DNA of 61,642 bases from Stagonosporopsis chrysanthemi (taxonomy: Eukaryota > Ascomycota > Dothideomycetes > Pleosporales > Didymellaceae), in NCBI GenBank assembly GCA_022560025.1, contig JAFISE010000179.1, forward strand, positions 1-61,642. The letters run 5' to 3'. The notes under the pieces are model-generated. The model saw nothing but the letters and a program-made list of their open reading frames with translations. It was not told the origin of the DNA and searched no databases. The translations under genes were made by a program, and so were the position numbers. Below, in pieces: positions 21,637 through 32,066 of this stretch. Numbering within the stretch: the first letter of the stretch is position 1; each line of letters opens with the position of its first letter.

Positions 21637-24600
21637 ATGGAAAGCCGGAGCGGGGTCGAGACGTCTACTGCGCAAAGTCCACCGAGCGCCGCAAGGCGCT
21701 CTACTCGCACCGTCGAGGAAGTTGGTGAGCCTAGCACGGCACGACAAACCAAGCCGGAGAAAGTGATACCTCTGAACGACCAAGGAAGCAGAAAGCGGTC
21801 TCGCGACACAAATCCATCAGTCTTGGTATGGATCATCGACTGCAGCGCAACTATCGTGATCAAAGCTAATTGATTTTCAGTCTGGTGCGGGTCCTGTTAC
21901 GCCCTCGCGCTCGCCTTCACTGCATCCGAACACTGAGACGGATGAACGAGCCTCCAAGAAGGCACGAATCAGTGATGAAGAAAAGGCCGAAAAAGTAGGT
22001 TCTCATACCTGTTGTGATCGCGCATTGACTGATGCTTCCAGATGTTCATATACGCCTGCTTGAATAGACTTGAGCGGATTCAGATACGGTCGGGACAGTT
22101 TCAGTACCTTCAATCTGCACAGGATCTGCACTATTTCAGTCTCCGAGCCCTGATGGTTCTCTTCAAGGCCGAGTGTCCAGAAGCTTATGGCCAATACTTG
22201 GCGAGTCAAGAGACTGCTTTTGTCGACTTGGCTGCTGTTAAGAATACAAAGGAGCATCGTGAGGCTGACCACTTTCAAGCTCAACAGCGGGGCATCGAGG
22301 CAGTCCTTGCAGTCCTTGATTGCGACAATCTCATCAAGCTCCACCCGCACCTCACAGGCAGGTCCAGACTGCTAAATGTACTCCGAAACCTCAACCTGCC
22401 TCTTAAGAAGCTCGAAGATTATGTCATCGAACTCAAGCAAGTTCAAGACAAAACTAAAGAGCAACGACAATGCCAGTCAGCGATTGAAGACCTTCTGGCT
22501 TGGTTGAGCCGACCAGAGCTTCATCTCTCCCCGCCGCATATTACCAGTTGCGATGACACGGCGGCTCGAAGTAAATTTGAGGCCGACTTGAAGGCTGAAG
22601 CTAGTCGAGCGGGCCATCCAAAGCGGCAGAACAGCGATCTAGACAAACACGTGCGGAAGCAAGCTTCTATAATTGGAAAATCGTCTGAAAATTTCGTAAG
22701 GCATTCGCAGCATCGCTCCGAAAACTATGGACGAACTGATGAATTGCTTCAGGATGAGTTGCGAGACCGAGAGTCTGCACAGATCTCGCTGCTGAAAGAC
22801 GATGAACCTCCTCTGCAGCCAAGTCAGGCATCCATTGTTTCGCAGCCGACAATGGAGTCTTCGAGCAGTGGATCATCCCCTGCCCTCTCAGTTCAGGAAC
22901 AGGCCGTCGCAAGTCAGCAGCAAGACTCTTGGAGCGCCGAAGAGGAAGCAGTTTTGACGAAAGCCCGCGCGCAACCACACCGCAAAGCTGTTGCTGATGC
23001 CGCGCTACAGCACTCGGCAAGGCTGACCAAATGTGTAAAGCTACAGAGTTGGGGCGAGGCTTACAATATCATCATTGACGAGCTCATCCAGGCAGCAAAT
23101 GGCGGTCCCCCACCCGCTCACCTCGGGGATTTGAATATGCCAGACGCAACTGCGTGCTGTTACCGTTTACAATCCTTGTGGAAGAAGCTAGGCAAGATAC
23201 TATGTTCTCACTCTGACTTCGAGGCCCTGCGGACCAACGTGGACAAATTCTACGATTTCGCTATATGCATGCGGGAGGCCCACTGTCTTTTCCGAGCAGT
23301 GAGTTTCTTCTACTGCAGCTTTGCAGATGTACTTGCAACAGGATGGAATCTGGAAGAGATGCGCCTACTTCAGGCAGCGATGGTGGATCACGCTCACGAA
23401 GAGCCCTTGATTTGTTCAAAGCAAGACGTGGACGCGATTTGTACTGCACTCCATGAGGCGTCAAAGCTGCATGCCGCAAACGGGGAACCGATCACGTTTG
23501 CAGCAAGAGTTGCTGCCCGGAACGTTACATCGCAAGGCCCAGATGAGCCAAGCAACGGCGTTCAGGGTGCAGCTCAACAGCAAGTCATTAACGACAACCA
23601 CGTGCAATATAAACACGCTCAGTCTAGTTCAGGACATCTCAACGATCAGTTGCAATCTGCTGCTCTAGCTCTACAGATCGCGAACTCGAACGGTGGAAGT
23701 GATATGATGGATATAGACAATGTTCCTGCGACGACCGTGCCTCAGATCCAGCTCGTCACAGCAGGAGTTTTCCCAGATCCCACCAACATTGGCCACTATT
23801 GCAGGAGTTTTGCGAATAACAGATGCTACAATAAGGACTGCCCGCGTATCCACCAACTCTCTCCGCCCCAGCTTTACGCTGCTGCTGGATTTCCTGGCGT
23901 CACCATGCCTCCAGCGCAAACAAACTTGCAGGCAGATCCTCAACCCAGTGCAAGAACGTCAAACACATATTGCAGGTTTCTTGCAAAAGGGCTTTGTCGC
24001 AAAGGTGACAATTGTAAATTCAGTCACGATCCTGCATTAGCCCCTCGCAACACGCAGCAGCCCATGGGAGACACCACAATGAACGGTGCAGCTTATAACG
24101 GAGATAACGGCGGTACTCCCGTTGCCACAGTCTATCCCAGAATCAACAAAGTTCAGTGTAAGTACGAGCAAGGAGGCATCCAACCCTGCACAAGCAACCA
24201 CTGCATGTTCGCACATGTAAATCCGCGGTCCAAAAACTTCGGCAAGGCCGGGCAGACACTCAGCGGCAACCAGCAGCAGCCAGTGAACGGCCAAGGTCAC
24301 GCGCTTCATAAGTACCTTGCCAACCTCGCACAGTCAAGTCTGAGTAGCCCAGGCCTGACACTGCCTCCGCAAACACCCAAAGCTCCAGGGCATAATCGGG
24401 CCAAGCCTACTCGGCAGAACATGAGCAATCTGAGCGCACCGCTGCCTTTTCACGTGCCCAATGGTCCATCAAACAACCAGGGTCGAGCGCCTCGCGATTA
24501 CACTTTTCAATCCACCCAGCAAAACATGAGTAACCTGGGCTCGATGCTGGGTGTCAAAATGCAAAAAAATCAGCAGCCACAGCACTCTCAGGGCCAAGGG

Positions 24601-24885
24601 CAGGGGAACAAAACTCAAGATCCCCATCAACTCCCACAATGCTACAACTGCGGCCAGCTGGGACACAAGAGTAAGCAGTGTCCATTAGTGTCTACCAGTA
24701 AGGGCAATTATCGACAAGGTGGCAACCAAAACCAGGTCAGTCAGCCTAGGGGAGGCAACAACGGGAACAAAAACAGTGGCAACAAAGGACTTACCCATGG
24801 AACCAATGTTCGAATCAACAAGCAAGAAAACGTAATGGTAGACAACGGCCAGCAGGGAGTCAAGTACAAAAAGCAGTGGCCTTAG
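21637..24885 (+). CDS. Large CCCH and CCHC zinc-finger protein, probable RNA-binding
   Basis: Model: exons 21637-21825, 21881-21994 and 22042-24885, giving 1048 aa; the introns are 55 and 47 bp with GT-AG ends. The frame also allows earlier starts (21598), so the N-terminus is uncertain. The N-terminal ~100 residues are basic and Ser-rich. A central region (~100-620) is helical and shares no fold I recognise. Zinc fingers sit at the C-terminal third: HYCRSFANNRCYNKDCPRIH (~688, CX7CX4CX3H), YCRFLAKGLCRKGDNCKFSH (~745, canonical CX7CX5CX3H), CKYEQGGIQPCTSNHCMFAH (~807, CX9CX4CX3H) and a knuckle CYNCGQLGHKSKQC (~968, CX2CX4HX4C). Such combinations bind RNA. Gln/Asn/Gly-rich spacers are prion-like in composition. 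It is not a retroelement Gag: it has introns and no polymerase follows. The exact orthologue is not identified. Confidence 0.86.
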
Positions 24886-25714
24886 GGAAGCCAACGTAAA
24901 AGGGCTGCCGAGGCTAGGAGGAGTGCTAGAACCCCGGGGGCTATGCAGAATTATGCGCTATCCACAGCGTCTTGTCTGCTAGTTTGAAGTGGCAAGGTAC
25001 CTTGGGGAAGCTGGAGGATATCTCGAGGTAAGTAAATATGTTATCGATCACGAGCTACATGATTTGGTAGCAATTCTCCACTGCTAAAGATCTTGTGCTT
25101 ACGCCCACGCTTCCCGATGGCTTTTGCTGCTAATACATGTCCTCTCCAGCTCCATACGCTGAGCTCGCACTTGGTCAAGTTGCTCTTTGTTTATCGTATT
25201 ACTGTTGCCTTCCATCAGAACGGATGATCCAGTCATCCTGCAGACTGGGGCCTTTTTTGCGAGAGAAATCCGGGTGCAGATCGCGAGCTTCTACACACAT
25301 CGGTACACATACGAGTTGCTCTGCTAGTCATCCAAGGCGCTAGTATGCCGATTGATCATGCTATGCGAGGACTTGACGCCGGTAGTTATCACTGGTGAGG
25401 CTGTGGTAAAGACCAGACTTTGACAGCTTTTATTCCCAGCTGTATAGGCAGCCATTCTGTTTTCCCCCGTAATGCTCTCTACTGTCATACGAAGCTTCGC
25501 TACAGATCTGCTTCTCAATTTAAGCTGATTGTAGTCTGCCAGATTCTGCCGTGAAGTGCTACAAAGGTCTTTGGAAGAATCACCCGAATCATTGACTTCT
25601 GCCATCATCTGCTTAGAACACATCAAACCTTCACGTACTACTAATTGTGACCAGGAGCTTGTTTGAACAGCGTACTTTGATTCAAAGCAATTGGCATTGT
25701 GAAAACTCTCCACG
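24886..25714. other. 3' flanks of two convergent loci
   Basis: Lies between the zinc-finger gene (plus) and the NLR pseudogene (minus). A 129-codon minus-strand frame (25324-25713) begins where the pseudogene ends; it is Ser/Thr-rich without a domain, and I regard it as chance. Confidence 0.5.
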
Positions 25715-28574
25715 TCAGTCTGCTCGCCAGCTGTTCAGCAGCGCAAGTGAGATTTGAGTATCAGGATGTTGCTTGCCAAGGACTTGCTGACGCAACTGGA
25801 TGCATTTTTCCATCAAGGTAAGAGCTTCCTTGTGACAAGACTACAACCACAATGTACAGGCCAAATTGTTCATGGCTAGCAGCGTGTGTGGATGCTCGTC
25901 ACCAAGCAGTCTCTTCCTCGTCTCCATCACTTATACTCCTAATTCTTTAGCCTCGCGCCACCGCCCTTGACCAACGTAAACAAACGCTAAGTTACCGATG
26001 CTCGGCAGCGTGTTGGGATGCTCGTTGCCGATTACTCTTCTCCTCACCTCCAACACTTGCACTTCCGATTCTGCAGCCTCGCGCCACCGCCCCTGATAAC
26101 TATAGGTTGACGTTAGATTACTCCTGGCGACTAACGTGGCAGGATGCTCATCGCCAAGTACTCTCCTCCTTATCTCTATCACTTGTAACTCTAATTCTTC
26201 AGCTTCATTCCATCGCCCCTGGCTCCAGTACGTCAACGCTAGGTTACCCATGCTCACTAGTATGTCAGGATGCTTGTTGCCAAGTACTCTCCTCCTCGCC
26301 TCCAACACTTGCAATTCTAGTTCTTCAGCCTCGCGCCACCGCCCCTGTTTACTGTACGTTATTGCTAGGTTGCCTTTGCTCAGCAGTGTCAGGATGCTCA
26401 TCGCCAGGTACTATCCTCCTTTTCTCTATTACTTGCACATTCAGCTCTTCGGCCTCTTTCTATCGCCCTTGGACACTATACGCCAACGCCAGGCTGTGCA
26501 TGCTGCTCAGCGTATAAGGATGTTCGTTGCTAAGTACTACGCGCCTCGCCTTTATCGCTTCCACAGTTAGCTCTTCAGCTTTCTTGTATTGTCCGTCATC
26601 ATACAGAGCTGAAGCATACTCCCACGCAAGCTCCAATCCCTCCTTGTTATCGTCATCCTGACTGTGCGACAGAACACATCGTGCGTGCGGGAATAGTCGT
26701 CTCCATTTAGGTAGAGTAGTGTGATCGTGGTTCGCAAACAGCTGGAGCAGCTGTGTAATTGCGCGTTGAGTCCATTCCTGAAGTCTACCCTCCTCCCGCA
26801 GCCTCTCTCGTAGTGCAGAGTGGACAAGTCGATGAACGTCAAACGCTGACTCTGCAGGTCGCCTGGTGATGAGCGCGTACCTGTCAAGTACCTTGATTGC
26901 GTCCTCCCGCGCTCGTGGGGAAGCTGCCGCCAGCAAGTCGAGAAAGATGTCTTTCCGATCGACACATGCAGCGAGAAAGAGGTAGTCAGCTGCGAGCGCA
27001 TTGCTCTGACGGACTTGGCCCATTGAGAGGGATAGCGTAGCAGCTACAGTGTCTCTTACATGACATTCTTGCAGCTCACCTTCAACAACCTCATAGCTGG
27101 AAGCTGTCTTTTTGTGCTCACCTAGCTTTGCTTGGTATTCGTGCATTGTCATATTACTTGCGTTTACGCACGCTGCCGCTTGCACAACTGTTAAAGGATA
27201 CGATAGCTCTCTTACCAAGTGCACAGCTTCCTGCTGCTCGGCGTGTGAAAGCGGCGTTGTCAAGCGATTTTGCAGCATCCTTAAAGCCGTGTCTGCCGTT
27301 AACTCATGCAGAGCTATGACATGTTGTGGAGTGAATGCCATAGCTGTATCGCTCGCTGTTGTCGTGAAGATGACAGAACACAACTTGGATTGGGGCAGAA
27401 AGTCGGCTAAGTCTGCAGCTTGCGATGTACACGAGCTGCTAGGCCGTCGAGTGGTGCCCTCAGCGTTGTCGAATACTAGCAGGCTCTGCCGCGTACTCAG
27501 CTCTGCCACACAGCGTCTCACGACCTGCTTTGTATCTGCCTGGTCAATTTCAGAACCAGGGATGCTAAGCTTATTCGCAACGCTTACGAACGACCAGAAA
27601 AGGCTGTCTAAGTCGCTCGCGTCCATTCAGAAGACTGAACAATGGTTATTGTTCAGTCGTGTTCTATGTGCAATCTCGGGTGCGAGCTGTGACTTCCCCA
27701 TTCCGCCTGGCCCGGTTATCGCTAGCGTTGTAGTGGTCTGGTCGTTGCTGAAGAGCTTTGCTTCCAGTTCGTCAAGCTGTGTTTTGCGGCCTATAAAAGC
27801 CTCGTTCCGTGAAAAAGGGATAATTGATGGTGCGCCGTCAGTTGTCTCTATCTCAGCCTGCAGTCTCTTTCGTGCACTGTTCTGTCCTTCGCCATACGTA
27901 ATCGGCATCAAGATGCCGAGAATGCCAAGCAGGCAGTACACGATATCTTCCTCTTCCGTCGTTGTGCGAATCTCTGCCCACGACATTCGTTCAGACGTGC
28001 TGAACTGGTCTAGAGGACTGTTGCGCAGTGCCGCGAGCGGGATGCCAGTGACGGTGTGTATAAGTTGTTCGAGTGACGCTTTGTCGCCTATGCGCTGTCC
28101 TTCACGTGAGAAGAACTCGACCGATACTGGCGCGATCAACTCTTGCAGCGTCCATCCTCGGAAGAACCATGGACTTGCGCAAAATGCGGCCTCCCAGTCG
28201 CTGCACGGGGCTATGGCCGGCTCCGTCACAGCCATCAGCGACACGTCTGACAAGAAAACGTAGCATCGGGCTGCATCTCTGTACCATTGGAGCATCGAGT
28301 TGATCGCCTTCGAGAGCTCGTCTTTGTCCCATCTGTCGATGCAGCACGTGTCAATCCAAAAGTACTTCAGCTTGTCTTTAGCCGCCCGTTTAGCGCAGAA
28401 ATTGAGCTTCCGGCAGCCTTCTTCTTTCTCTTCGTAGTTTTGTCGTCGTATGTCTTCAATTAGGATCTCGGAGTCGCTCCATCGGTGCGACAGGATAGCA
28501 TAGGGCGGAAGCGGCTTGCCACGAAAGTCTGTCAAAATCAATTTGTCCAGCGCGTCAAAATGGAGAAGCCGCAT
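25715..28574 (-). pseudogene. Decayed HET-NB-ARC-TPR (NLR) non-self-recognition gene
   Basis: Homology runs from ATG 28574 to a natural-looking stop at 25717-25715 but is broken five times: TGA at 27629-27627, TAG at 26462-26460, a frameshift near 26384-26390, TAA at 25933-25931, and TAG at 25843-25841. Parts in order: a HET domain (LPPYAILSHRW, YFWIDTCCIDR, FFRGWTLQELIAP); an NB-ARC domain with P-loop TGPGGMGKSQLA and Walker B SLLVFDN; then tandem TPR units of about 42 residues (GNLALTYWSQGRWNEAEELE type). Proteins of this architecture trigger heterokaryon incompatibility in fungi. No splice sites would skip the stops. Two lost residues can be inferred from sister repeats in the same gene: Trp of QGRW and Gln of LQV. 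Fragments could still be transcribed, and a HET plus truncated NB-ARC product (315 aa) remains open. Confidence 0.88.
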
Positions 28575-29424
28575 TGCGCAAGCAGCCGGAAGTTCGGTCT
28601 GATAGAGTACAGGCGCGGTCGAGTTTTATGGTAGAGACAGTGAAACGACATGGTTGCCACTTGGCACAGAACGCATGGCGAGGTGTGGCTGAAGGCGTTG
28701 CTGCCTATTCAAGCGCGCTGCGCCTGCGTCGCCCCGCCTCGACATCTGAGACATCTGAGCTGAACCACCTGTGTTTCTTCCGTAAGCATGTGTCAGAAGA
28801 GTGTGCCTGTGGGCGCAGCGCGGATCTGCCCAGGTTGACGTTCTACTCACGCCCGTCTTCAGAATCATCTAAGCTTCGTGCCTAACAGGATTTTGTGATA
28901 AGGCTGCAAGCAACAGCGCTACTCGTTTCTGCAATTATGTATCTGGCAAGATACATTCTCCACGCAAAACACGTGCTGCCCAAGATTGCCGCTGCACCTA
29001 CAATTGACCCCACTCTAATCTCTACCTACCAACCTACAAACGTGAATTGTGCTCCCTCGTTGATGCACGAAGTCTTACTCCGGCCTTAACATGTATAGTA
29101 ATTACCCATGGACAGTCAATGATGAGTTTTGGCAGGGGCCTCCAGCAAAGACTTCAGCAGCTAGCAGAAGAGACACCGATGACGGTAATGTTGTTCCTGG
29201 CAGATCGGTGCATCGGTCAAACCGCGTCCACCGACGAAGCCATCAGTCGGATGTGAGAGCCAATCAAAGTTCGGTGCTCCATTGGAATCAGACTAGCGCT
29301 GATATTCGATCTCACGAGCAGCGTAGCTTCGAATATTGACGGCAGCTCGAAGTAGTATAAATCCACTGAACAGGTGTGCTCGAATGCCAATAAGTTCCTC
29401 TCTTTCCTGCACGCAGCATTCAGT
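28575..29424. other. Divergent promoter region between NLR pseudogene and SDR gene
   Basis: 850 bp with no supported gene. Short frames on both strands have no domain. Confidence 0.55.
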
Positions 29425-30528
29425 ATGCCAAACCTGGACACCATCCGCACCAGTATCGCAAAGCTCCCACAAGAACGTCCACTGGTGATTGCGCTTGTCG
29501 GAGCAACCACAGGTATAGGATCTTATGTTGCAAGGGTTTGGGCGACAACATTCGCAGAGCATGGCTCAAAGCTGCGTGTTTACATTGTTGGACGGAATGC
29601 TGCCCGTGCAGACACTCTTCTTCAATTCGGCCGCAAGACCAGCCCTGGATCAGAATGGCGCTTCGTGCAAGTCAAGGACCTATCCTTGATGCGTGAGGTG
29701 GATGAAGCATCCAGGATCATTGCTGAGCAAGAGAAGGCTTCGCCGTTCGCTAGCGGGCCGCCAAGATTGGATGTTCTGTATCTGAGCCAGGCACAATCGC
29801 CAGTAGTGAAGTCGAGTGGTAGGCAATCCATACTATTAGCGATCCGTGAATGTGCTGACATGTTCCTTGCAGCAACCTCCGAAGGTCTTGATACTCAAAT
29901 GTCCCTTCTGTATTACTCTCGAATACGGTTCGTTCAAAACCTGACACAACTGCTGCTCGCATCCCAAGACAACGCACACGTGATCTCAATCTTCGCTGGA
30001 AACATGGAAGACGGCGTCAAGCCCGGGGAGCTTCCAATTGGCGTACCACCGCCAGCGTCCTACGGTATCACGAGCGTGCGACGGAACACGGCGTTCATGA
30101 AAACTTTCATCTTCGAGGAGCTGGCTGAGAAGCATGCCAGTAAGATCAGTTTTGTCCACATATATCCTGGACTCGTTGACGGACCCGGATTCTACAGCGA
30201 AGCGAATCCATGGTGGTTCCGCACTATCTGGCCCGTCATGAAGCTGTTATTGAGTTGGTACATGACGAGTCCGGAGGTATGCGGGCAAGTCATGGTGTCC
30301 CTCGCAACGAAAAGATATCCAGCAAAGAGTACTGTGGTCGAAGGTGTCCAGGTGGCCTACAGCTCGCAGCATGAGCAGGGAGGTGGCGCTTATGCTGTCG
30401 GCCAGAGAGGCGATGAGAGTAAAGGGGTCAGTTGGGCCAAACAGCGTAGAGAAAACACGATGAAGGAGGTGTGGAGGCAGACTACAGAGGTGCTTGAGCG
30501 AATTGGAAACTCGAATGTTGCGTTGTAG
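29425..30528 (+). CDS. SDR-like NAD(P)-binding oxidoreductase
   Basis: Model: exons 29425-29818 and 29873-30528, 349 aa. The frame stays open upstream to 29374, but the first in-frame ATG is 29425 (MPNLDTIRTS). The 54-bp intron runs GTAGGC...TTGCAG with a GTGCTGAC branch site; it is a multiple of three and stop-free, so a plain ORF includes it, but removing it gives VVKSSATSEGLDTQMSLLYY as in relatives. The N-terminal Rossmann motif is VGATTGIGSYVA (TGxxxGIG type). LDVLYLSQAQS stands where NNAG is usual. A clear catalytic YxxxK is not visible (YYSRIRF follows the usual region), so it may be an atypical SDR. A Trp-rich region at NPWWFRTIWPVMKLLLSWYM resembles the membrane-associated C-terminal part of related mould proteins. 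No biosynthetic cluster surrounds it. The substrate is unknown. Confidence 0.86.
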   Translation: MPNLDTIRTSIAKLPQERPLVIALVGATTGIGSYVARVWATTFAEHGSKLRVYIVGRNAARADTLLQFGRKTSPGSEWRFVQVKDLSLMREVDEASRIIAEQEKASPFASGPPRLDVLYLSQAQSPVVKSSGRQSILLAIRECADMFLAATSEGLDTQMSLLYYSRIRFVQNLTQLLLASQDNAHVISIFAGNMEDGVKPGELPIGVPPPASYGITSVRRNTAFMKTFIFEELAEKHASKISFVHIYPGLVDGPGFYSEANPWWFRTIWPVMKLLLSWYMTSPEVCGQVMVSLATKRYPAKSTVVEGVQVAYSSQHEQGGGAYAVGQRGDESKGVSWAKQRRENTMKEVWRQTTEVLERIGNSNVAL

Positions 30529-30654
30529 CTCGATTATGGTAGTTAAGGTCCAAGCAGAGACGAATCAATTCCAAGGTGCGCCCCACTTGCCCCACTTGCG
30601 CTATCTGCTCGCACGTGCCATCCGCCCGAGACCCACGATCATCAACTATCAAAC

Positions 30655-31866
30655 ATGTCATCCGACTATGGTTCAGATATTGGCTCAGATGATATCAATG
30701 CAATCGAGAGCTCACAGAATGTGATCGGCATCGAAAGCGCTCCTCCGTCAACCCCGCGCAAACCCCTGACACCTCGTGACTCGAACTTCGGTACCCCACC
30801 GCCTTCATCGCAAGTGCGCAAACGCAAAGCATGCGATGACGATTCGCAAGAAACAGAAGCTGGCTCACAGCGCAAGAAGTGGTCCAGCCTTCCATGGAAG
30901 ACTCCTACTAAGCCAATCCCCTCGCTTCAACGAGCGTCGAGCTCAGTACAGCAACTACCCTCACCACTAACGGCGCCGCGGATACCGCCGTCTCCGAACT
31001 ATCCTCCTTCATCATCACAACCTACTCCATCACGGAAACCGATTGTCTCTTACCCGCAAGACAAGCCATCTCAAGGCGAGTTAAGAAGGCTTCATGAGGG
31101 ACTGCTGTACCGATTTCCTTTTGGCTCGTATAGCGGGAAAACTCTTCTCGAAGTCCCTGGATTTTACCTATCTTGCCTACGAATCGACCAGGCAATGACA
31201 GATAGCATGCCTGGCTTTGCTGATGCTCTGCGTTTGTATGATGCGGGCCAGCCACCAATTGCGCCATTGCCTCCTCCCTTATCAAGCCCGCCGCTCCAAG
31301 GCACGTCTTTGAAATCTGAGTTTGTCAGTTCTTCGTCATCCCAGAAGACACCTTCGAAGCCTGCGCGGGAGAGTATCTCACCCCCTCAGAAGATTGAAGT
31401 GCGCTCCTCCCAACCTACTCCCAAAGAGTCCGAGGAGTACCGATTCACCTTCGGCATGCACAGCGGAAAAACACTATACGCAGTACCGGCAAACTACATA
31501 AGTTTCCTGAAAGATAGGGGTGTCGCGGATGACAGACCCGATCTCAAAGCTGCCCTTGCCGATTTCGAAAAGAAGGCGGCGTCCCTTTCAGCGTCCAAGT
31601 TCCGTGTACCCGCGGCACCCAAAGATCCATCGCAGTACACAATCTTGTTTGGGAGACACAAGGGCCAGATGGTCTCTGACGTACCGGATCAGTACCTTGC
31701 GTGGCTGAGGACGACGGATTTGCTGGATGACAATGCGGATCTCAGAGCCGCTGTGTATTACGAGCAAGGCAAGCGACAACCGAAGAAGGCGAAGAAAGGA
31801 CGCAGTTCTACACGTGGGACTCTTCCGAGGTATCCACCTGATCATTATATACCCTACTATTGGTAA
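30655..31866 (+). CDS. Protein with three FGxxxGK/DUF3820-like repeats
   Basis: A 403-aa single-exon gene starting MSSDYGSDIGSDD, an acidic start common in mould nuclear proteins. Residues ~25-145 are Pro/Ser-rich and disordered with a basic RKRK stretch. Three related units follow: YRFPFGSYSGKTLLEVPGFY (~152), YRFTFGMHSGKTLYAVPANY (~262) and YTILFGRHKGQMVSDVPDQY (~328), each followed by a WL/FL/CL-type helix and an acidic DxxDLxxAL helix. The FGxxxGKxLxxVPxxYLxWL pattern matches the small DUF3820 (quorum-sensing-regulated virulence factor-like) domain found in bacteria and elsewhere; that link is from memory of the motif. The C-terminus is Lys-rich and ends YIPYYW. The presumed role is nucleic-acid related, but nothing here proves it. 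The stop lies 200 bp from the convergent oxidase gene. Confidence 0.82.
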   Translation: MSSDYGSDIGSDDINAIESSQNVIGIESAPPSTPRKPLTPRDSNFGTPPPSSQVRKRKACDDDSQETEAGSQRKKWSSLPWKTPTKPIPSLQRASSSVQQLPSPLTAPRIPPSPNYPPSSSQPTPSRKPIVSYPQDKPSQGELRRLHEGLLYRFPFGSYSGKTLLEVPGFYLSCLRIDQAMTDSMPGFADALRLYDAGQPPIAPLPPPLSSPPLQGTSLKSEFVSSSSSQKTPSKPARESISPPQKIEVRSSQPTPKESEEYRFTFGMHSGKTLYAVPANYISFLKDRGVADDRPDLKAALADFEKKAASLSASKFRVPAAPKDPSQYTILFGRHKGQMVSDVPDQYLAWLRTTDLLDDNADLRAAVYYEQGKRQPKKAKKGRSSTRGTLPRYPPDHYIPYYW

Positions 31867-32066
31867 GCTTGCTTTTGGCAACGCTTTGACAATGCTATGC
31901 ATCAAGCTGGTGGATGACCGTGTTGATGAGCGAAGATGTATCAGCGGGCGGGTTCACAAGGCGTTGTATCGACAATTCTGGACTCTCGAAAACATGTCGA
32001 GAGAGACAGCACGATGATTGAGTCCATTGTTTACCTCCGCGCATCCTCGTACTATCTTCAATTCGC

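Noticed and set aside
21637..24885. Retrotransposon Gag because of the CCHC knuckle
   Set aside because: Three CCCH fingers, two spliceosomal introns and no protease, reverse transcriptase or LTR nearby.
25324..25713. 129-codon ORF as a C-terminal extension of the NLR gene
   Set aside because: The NLR frame reaches a natural-looking stop at 25715 after the last TPR, and the extension has no repeat or domain.
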